64,000 bases of DNA, taken from contig CANTUZ010000005.1 of the NCBI GenBank assembly GCA_947846985.1, positions 48,883,389-48,947,388 on the forward strand. The letters are read 5' to 3'. This DNA comes from Fratercula arctica (lineage: Eukaryota; Chordata; Aves; Charadriiformes; Alcidae). The translations under genes and the position numbers were made by a program. Of this stretch, positions 62,201 through 64,000 are shown piece after piece; within the stretch, counting starts at the first letter, position 1; each line of letters starts with the position of its first letter. The notes beneath the pieces were generated by a model. That model was not told the origin of the DNA, ran no database searches, and saw nothing but the letters and a program-made list of their open reading frames with translations.

Positions 62201-63314
62201 TCTTCACAATTTTCTGTTATCATAACTAAAGCTAAGAGGATGTACACTATGTACAACAGTTAACTGTAGTTATTAAATAGACACCTCATTCTCTCTCTCT
62301 CAAGGTCTTTTTTTTTTTTTTTTTTTTTTAATATGCTCTAGAAGACATTCAGGCTTGTGCTTAAATCCTCATTCTTTTAGCAATACCGTAGATATTTAAT
62401 GTATTCACCTCGTACTAACAATTTCATGGTGATTCTTATCTGACTGTATCTGACTGTTACAGTAAAGACAATAATAAAGGAAAACACCCTCCCTTCTGTG
62501 GAACAGCCAGAGAAAGAGGTCCAAACACATCTGTGCTGTTGATTACTAGTTACATCCATCCTCTCCAGAAAGAAAATGCTCATTAAGACTTTAGTGTGAA
62601 AATTTACAAATATAATTGAAAAAAAAAAAAAAAAAGAAATCAACACTTGCCTGAATCCCCTATTTTCTGGAGGCAGGAAATAAGTTGGCAGTTCTTCTGG
62701 ATCAGGAATTTTGGGGAAAGATTTCATGCAGTCTGATCGATGAGGCCAAAGAATATGCTGTTTTTCCTAAAGGGAAAAGTAATTATTTTTTATTATTTTC
62801 TCAACATTTTAAATATTCTAATTAACAAGCTAATAAGAACATAAGGAACAGCCTGGAGTAAAAAAAGAGCAGAGATCTATTAAACTATTATCTTTTCTGG
62901 AGTAAAAGCAGTTCCATTTTCTATCTTTACTCAGCTGTACTGCTTTATTTGCAGCAGAGGTTTGCAAAGGTACCTAAGAACAACCCCCTCTGCACTGTAG
63001 CAGAGTTTCAAATGATGGGGAACTGGTACAGAGAAACTACAGAAATGCTTATGTGTTGAAGAAATTCGCTACATTCTGAAGTGCTGCCATACATCAAACC
63101 TGCAGCCCAAATGCTAAGAAGTTTCACATAAATAAGGAGAAGGTTCACTCTTCCACAGCTCCTCTTCACTCACTCTATTGGATTCTACACTCCACACTGA
63201 AACGACAGAACGAGCAACAGGGGAAGACTGCAAGGACTGGCTGTGGTCGCTTTGGTTTGCATGAAGATCCAAATTCACCGATGTCATACTAGATGTTGAA
63301 GAGTCTTCACCAAA
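26078..63314 (-). CDS. TTC17: TTC17, tetratricopeptide repeat protein 17 (15 exons, 5' part missing)
   Basis: This is a spliced minus-strand gene. Its coding segments, from high to low coordinate, are 63174-63314, 62651-62766, 61324-61498, 60665-60742, 58201-58425, 55820-56006, 38283-38453, 37364-37614, 36555-36720, 33967-34087, 33473-33632, 32917-33000, 31119-31238, 28777-28920 and 26078-26209. They total 2271 nt, exactly 757 codons with the stop, and every junction keeps phase. The protein matches vertebrate TTC17 along its whole length (from memory about 1,140 residues in human), so roughly the first third lies off the right edge. Known biology of the family: a TPR scaffold linked to actin organisation and ciliogenesis; it has no catalytic site. 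The visible TPRs form a central block (exons 3-6) and a C-terminal block (exons 12-15), joined by a charged low-complexity linker. Fourteen introns are visible: 13 are GT-AG and one is GC-AG. No frameshift or premature stop is seen. Confidence 0.96.
26210..28776 (-). other. TTC17 intron 14 of window (2567 nt)
   Basis: GT-AG intron (GTGAGT ... TTTACAG) before the last exon. It contains a CR1 3' fragment in the opposite orientation to the gene (27357-27620). The rest is AT-rich. Confidence 0.85.
27357..27620 (+). mobile_element. CR1 LINE 3' fragment
   Basis: The plus strand reads [20 protein letters not shown], then [20 protein letters not shown] and [18 protein letters not shown], followed by the CR1 3' UTR (CTGGACTAGATGATCTCCAG). 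Only the last part of the RT frame and the tail remain. It is antisense to TTC17. Confidence 0.9.
28777..28920 (-). CDS. TTC17: TTC17 window exon 14 (C-terminal TPRs)
   Basis: 144 nt, 48 codons, phase 0/0. It encodes [20 protein letters not shown], then [20 protein letters not shown] and LANVYVAM. This is one TPR pair plus the first helix of the next, which is completed by exon 15. The acceptor is CTTCCAG and the donor ATG|GTGAGT. Confidence 0.97.
28921..31118 (-). other. TTC17 intron 13 of window (2198 nt)
   Basis: GT-AG intron (GTATGT ... TCTTCCAG). AT-rich, with no confident repeat. Confidence 0.8.
31119..31238 (-). CDS. TTC17: TTC17 window exon 13 (C-terminal TPR)
   Basis: 120 nt, 40 codons, phase 0/0. 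It encodes [20 protein letters not shown] and then [20 protein letters not shown], one complete TPR helix pair (W-x-L-x-x-M-A-x-L-Y-W ... A-x-x-C-L-x-x-A-L-x-x-A-P). It is almost identical to human. The acceptor is CTTTTGCCAG and the donor GTATGT. Confidence 0.97.
31239..32916 (-). other. TTC17 intron 12 of window (1678 nt)
   Basis: GT-AG intron (GTATGT ... TTGCCAG). The stretch near 32300-32570 is less AT-rich than its surroundings but carries no recognised exon or repeat. Confidence 0.8.
32917..33000 (-). CDS. TTC17: TTC17 window exon 12 (start of the C-terminal TPR block)
   Basis: 84 nt, 28 codons, phase 0/0. It encodes [20 protein letters not shown] and then RIAKALEK; the human counterpart is [28 protein letters not shown]. 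The acceptor is CTTCCGCAG and the donor GTATGT. It supplies the capping helix before the C-terminal TPRs. Confidence 0.95.
33001..33472 (-). other. TTC17 intron 11 of window (472 nt)
   Basis: GT-AG intron (GTATGC ... CCGCAG). Nothing recognisable inside. Confidence 0.85.
33473..33632 (-). CDS. TTC17: TTC17 window exon 11 (ITEHIDFAT / [11 protein letters not shown] exon)
   Basis: 160 nt; one base completes an Asp codon, then 53 codons. It encodes [20 protein letters not shown], then [20 protein letters not shown] and [11 protein letters not shown]. Identity to human is very high. The acceptor is CTTTGTAG and the donor GTATGC. This conserved, non-TPR segment leads into the C-terminal TPR block. 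Confidence 0.96.
33633..33966 (-). other. TTC17 intron 10 of window (334 nt)
   Basis: GT-AG intron (GTAAGT ... TTTGTAG), the shortest visible. Nothing recognisable inside. Confidence 0.85.
33967..34087 (-). CDS. TTC17: TTC17 window exon 10 ([12 protein letters not shown] exon)
   Basis: 121 nt; two bases complete a Gly codon and the last two bases are carried into exon 11. It encodes [20 protein letters not shown] and then [19 protein letters not shown], near-identical to human TTC17. The acceptor is TTTCTCAAG (not a cytosine-AG, so somewhat weaker) and the donor GTAAGT. Confidence 0.95.
34630..34745 (-). repeat. ancient MIR-like SINE relic in intron 9
   Basis: GCAGGGAAAGGTTAAATAAC and TTGCCTTATG ... 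AACAAGAACCTGATC resemble the complement of a MIR core (AGAGGTTAAATGACTTGCCC ... GGAACCCAGGTCT). Confidence 0.45.
34833..34871 (+). repeat. perfect inverted repeat, 18-bp arms, 3-nt loop
   Basis: The left arm is TTCTGATATGAGAGGAAA, the loop ATA, and the right arm is its exact reverse complement. It lies in TTC17 intron 9. Confidence 0.95.
36555..36720 (-). CDS. TTC17: TTC17 window exon 9 (basic/charged linker)
   Basis: 166 nt, 55 codons plus one base. It opens [14 protein letters not shown], matching human ITFQVKRVKKPKG, passes through a Glu/Asn/Gly-rich variable stretch and ends [16 protein letters not shown], matching human LEITGPKVASPGPQG. The acceptor is TTTTGGTAG and the donor GTAACC. 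The lysine/arginine cluster at the start could act as a basic targeting patch; that is inference only. Confidence 0.94.
36721..37363 (-). other. TTC17 intron 8 of window (643 nt)
   Basis: GT-AG intron (GTAAGT ... TTGGTAG). It has a short CT-rich tract near 36840-36865. No repeat was recognised. Confidence 0.85.
37364..37614 (-). CDS. TTC17: TTC17 window exon 8 (acidic linker, [14 protein letters not shown] motif)
   Basis: 251 nt; the first two bases complete a codon started upstream. It encodes [36 protein letters not shown] and then [19 protein letters not shown], and ends with an acidic [10 protein letters not shown]. It matches human MSEEILALVDEF and [15 protein letters not shown]. The acceptor is CTCTCAG and the donor GTAAGT. 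The strong conservation of [10 protein letters not shown] between two disordered stretches suggests a short interaction motif. Confidence 0.96.
37615..38282 (-). other. TTC17 intron 7 of window (668 nt)
   Basis: GT-AG intron (GTAAGT ... CTCTCAG). Nothing recognisable inside. Confidence 0.85.
38283..38453 (-). CDS. TTC17: TTC17 window exon 7 (His/Asp-rich symmetric exon, possible cassette)
   Basis: 171 nt (57 codons), entering and leaving in phase 1, so it can be included or skipped without changing frame. It encodes [36 protein letters not shown] and then [17 protein letters not shown]. There is no TPR; it is polar, His-rich at the start and probably disordered. The acceptor CTTTCAG and donor GAAA|GTAAGT are both strong. 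The human protein as I remember it can run directly from the CSG end of exon 6 to a segment like exon 8, which supports alternative use, but I cannot confirm which isoforms carry this exon. Confidence 0.82.
42360..42440 (+). repeat. L2/MIR-like 3' tail in intron 6
   Basis: ACACCTGGCAGAGAGAACAA followed by GGCCTCAATAAATATTTT follows the L2/MIR tail pattern (CCTGGCACATAGTAGGTGCTCAATAAATATT). Confidence 0.45.
44727..45366 (-). mobile_element. CR1 LINE, 5'-truncated, RT C-terminal reading frame largely intact
   Basis: The 3' end shows the CR1 hallmark next to 44727 (ATTCTACAATTCTATGAC on the element strand). The minus strand holds an open frame of 173 codons (45346-44825) reading [20 protein letters not shown], then [40 protein letters not shown] and [11 protein letters not shown]. 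That is the conserved C-terminal part of CR1 reverse transcriptase. It ends [19 protein letters not shown], probably after a small deletion or frameshift. The 5' end is cut near 45366, as in most CR1 copies. It lies in TTC17 intron 6, in the sense orientation of the gene. Confidence 0.93.
47848..47869 (+). repeat. perfect 22-bp palindrome
   Basis: The half-site TGGACCTTTTT is followed directly by its reverse complement, with no spacer. In TTC17 intron 6. Confidence 0.95.
50833..50848 (+). promoter_or_regulatory. CTCF consensus motif in TTC17 intron 6
   Basis: CCACAAGAGGGCGCTA is an almost ideal CTCF core (CCAC-N-AG-A/G-GGGCGCTA) in otherwise AT-rich intron, so a chance match is unlikely. Confidence 0.7.
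51117..51180 (-). mobile_element. CR1 3' tail (short relic)
   Basis: The plus strand reads TAGAATCATAGAATGGTTTG followed by GGTTGGAAGGGACC and AAGATCATCTAGCCCAACC, the reverse complement of the CR1 3' end. Only about 60 bp survive. Confidence 0.9.
52094..52116 (+). repeat. inverted repeat, 10-bp arms, 3-nt loop
   Basis: TTAGGCAACT - GCA - AGTTGCCTAA. In TTC17 intron 6. Confidence 0.95.
55177..55203 (+). repeat. T27 homopolymer in TTC17 intron 6
   Basis: 27 consecutive T on the plus strand (A27 in the TTC17 transcript). It sits 643 nt past the exon 6 donor. Confidence 0.95.
55820..56006 (-). CDS. TTC17: TTC17 window exon 6 (central TPR and Cys-containing cap)
   Basis: 187 nt, 62 codons plus one base of a Gly codon. 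It continues the superhelix with [20 protein letters not shown] and [14 protein letters not shown], then a Cys-containing segment ([20 protein letters not shown]) ending [10 protein letters not shown]. Conservation to human is very high. The acceptor is CTCTTTGCAG and the donor GTAAGC. The next intron is the largest in the window (17.4 kb). The leftover single base joins either exon 7 or exon 8 in frame. Confidence 0.97.
56007..58200 (-). other. TTC17 intron 5 of window (2194 nt)
   Basis: GT-AG intron (GTAAGA ... TTTGCAG). It contains a T18 run at 57361-57378. No coding segment or recognisable transposon was seen. Confidence 0.85.
58201..58425 (-). CDS. TTC17: TTC17 window exon 5 (central TPR repeats)
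   Basis: 225 nt, 75 codons, phase 0/0. This is the best conserved central segment. It holds two TPR-type helix pairs: [20 protein letters not shown] with its LQKAFNLAP partner helix, then [20 protein letters not shown] with [12 protein letters not shown]. The spacing of small and large hydrophobic residues (W/L/G/Y, A, L-A-P) is typical of TPRs. The acceptor is CTCCTATAG and the donor GTAAGA. TPR arrays form right-handed superhelices that bind protein partners. Confidence 0.97.
58426..60664 (-). other. TTC17 intron 4 of window (2239 nt)
   Basis: GT-AG intron (GTATGT ... CTATAG), AT-rich. I recognised no interspersed repeat, coding segment or regulatory motif in it. Confidence 0.85.
60665..60742 (-). 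CDS. TTC17: TTC17 window exon 4 (helix before the central TPR)
   Basis: 78 nt, 26 codons, phase 0/0. It encodes [20 protein letters not shown] followed by DHAMKK and corresponds to the SRINNYTI..EIGSFL region of human TTC17. The acceptor is TTGTCCAG and the donor GTATGT. It is short and symmetric, so skipping it would keep the frame. Confidence 0.93.
60743..61323 (-). other. TTC17 intron 3 of window (581 nt)
   Basis: GT-AG intron (GTAAGA ... TTGTCCAG). It holds an A-rich run after a G7 run near 60853-60870. No repeat was recognised. Confidence 0.85.
61324..61498 (-). CDS. TTC17: TTC17 window exon 3 (acidic linker into the central TPR region)
   Basis: 175 nt. The first base completes the Arg codon split with exon 2, followed by 58 codons. 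Recognisable pieces are [16 protein letters not shown], then [18 protein letters not shown] and QARQ, which align with human TTC17 (KAKMPDDHARK). The acceptor is TTGCTAG and the donor GTAAGA. The first part is poorly conserved, while the second half (helix-forming, KMPDDQAR) leads into the central TPR block. Confidence 0.95.
61499..62650 (-). other. TTC17 intron 2 of window (GC-AG type, 1152 nt)
   Basis: The intron begins GCAAGTG on the coding strand and ends TTGCTAG. An A17 run on the plus strand (62619-62635) is a U17 tract in the transcript, 16 nt past the donor. A T22 run on the plus strand (62308-62329) lies further in. No transposon was recognised. Confidence 0.85.
62651..62766 (-). CDS. 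TTC17: TTC17 window exon 2 (KQHILWP / LPTYFLPPE exon, GC donor)
   Basis: 116 nt, entering in phase 0 and leaving with two bases of an Arg codon. It encodes [20 protein letters not shown] and then [14 protein letters not shown], which is near-identical to the human protein. The acceptor is CCCTTTAG. The donor reads CAG|GCAAGTG, a GC rather than GT 5' splice site. It is the only junction that keeps the frame into the next exon, because the only GT nearby, 4 nt further on, would give a stop. A run of 17 T on the coding strand starts 16 nt into the intron. Confidence 0.94.
62767..63173 (-). other. TTC17 intron 1 of window (407 nt)
   Basis: GT-AG intron (GTGAGT ... CCCTTTAG). No repeat or reading frame of note was seen. 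Confidence 0.85.
63174..63314 (-). CDS. TTC17: TTC17 window exon 1 (Ser-rich linker)
   Basis: 141 nt, 47 codons, phase 0 at both ends. It opens [10 protein letters not shown] and runs through a Ser/Asn/Gln-rich stretch to [18 protein letters not shown]. The human protein has the same [10 protein letters not shown] start and an SSPVAHS motif, so the assignment is firm although the exon's end is divergent. The acceptor is TTTCTAG and the donor GTGAGT. No TPR or other folded domain is visible here; it is probably a disordered linker between the N-terminal and central TPR blocks. Confidence 0.92.
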
Positions 63315-64000
63315 CTAGAAATGACAGAAACCCAATATTTAATAAGGAAAATGTATAGTATATTACTGGCTGAATTTCTGCACGTTATTTTCCCCCCTTC
63401 ACCATTTACGTTATGTTAAGCCTCACTGATGAGCTGAAATTTGGGTAGCAGGAAAAAAATGTAAATTTAAGCCTCTTGATCCACTCCACAGAAAAGTAAT
63501 ATTCATGTTGTAAGTCAGTCAACAATGAAAACACAAGTGCAAATCACCAAAAAGATGTTAAAGCTACCAAGCAAACATTCCTAACACACCACAAACAACA
63601 TCTACGTATCTAAACTGCACAGCTGTAGTTCAAGTCAGAGTTACTAAGACTCATGGCTTGCAAAATTATCTTGATAATCTGAATTTATAATTACTATAAC
63701 AGGAAGAACATCTAAGAAGAAAAAACAGCATAATTAAAATAATTATTCCTGTTTCTTAAACTAGTTAAGGGGAAACTCCAGAACACATTCCACATAGCAA
63801 AATAAATTAAACCATAATCTTTATCTGTAGTTCTAACACAGCAGCAGTGTTGCCTGGGTGGCTTTCGTTATGGATTTTCAGTATTAGTATACACCCTGCT
63901 TCCAAAACTTCTCAATATTGCTGTATCAGATTTCCTTGGTACACTGTGTAATTCAAGATATGCAATCAGCAAATACTCACAAAACCAGGCTAATTTTTGG
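63315..64000 (-). other. TTC17 intron running off the right edge
   Basis: AT-rich intron upstream of window exon 1. I searched it for the preceding coding segment (expected to end close to the NVDYVQ residues of human TTC17) and found none, so that exon lies outside the window. No repeat was recognised. Confidence 0.7.

Noticed and set aside
63961..64000. Possible TTC17 exon end at the right edge (a GTGAGT-type site near 63979)
   Set aside because: In the phase needed to join window exon 1, the upstream bases contain a stop (TAG), and the residues do not match the expected segment.
1..64000. Endogenous retrovirus or LTR element
   Set aside because: No paired LTR-like ends, primer-binding site or gag/pol-like frames were seen; the only RT-like frames are CR1.

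Overview
The window is vertebrate nuclear DNA, most likely from a bird. It carries CR1 LINE copies, one with a nearly intact C-terminal reverse-transcriptase reading frame, and older MIR/L2/L3-like relics. It also has a CpG island and a spliced gene with short exons, fairly compact introns and consensus GT-AG sites. No bacterial operons, CRISPR arrays, phage or other prokaryotic systems are present.

The only gene I can identify firmly is TTC17 (tetratricopeptide repeat protein 17), on the minus strand. Fifteen coding exons between 63314 and 26078 chain in phase into 757 codons including the stop, roughly the C-terminal two thirds of the protein. The 5' exons lie beyond the right edge. Exon order (5' to 3', descending coordinates): a Ser-rich linker with the KQHILWP and LPTYFLPPE motifs; a central TPR block; an acidic/charged linker that includes a His-rich 57-codon symmetric exon; and a C-terminal block of TPR repeats ending in KKERRSP-stop. 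A likely polyadenylation site lies about 0.93 kb past the stop. The largest intron (17.4 kb) holds a CR1 copy, a consensus CTCF motif and several palindromes.

Bases 1-25100 are intergenic DNA downstream of TTC17. They hold an orphan CpG island (about 14.56-16.23 kb), a non-repetitive block with two perfect MEF2 sites (6.8-7.35 kb), a possible cassette exon on the minus strand (1017-1139), a CTCF-like motif near 1.56 kb, a 36-bp tandem duplication and ancient interspersed repeats. In human the gene after TTC17 in the same orientation is HSD17B12, with MIR129-2 between them. I recognised neither here, so the CpG island and the candidate exon remain unassigned.

I found no convincing novel multigene system. 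The best leads are local: a GC-AG intron in TTC17 with a U17 tract just past its donor, the His-rich symmetric exon next to a very long intron, the CTCF motif, the orphan CpG island, the MEF2 pair and the candidate minus-strand exon. Family assignments rest on remembered protein and repeat consensus sequences; no database search was run.
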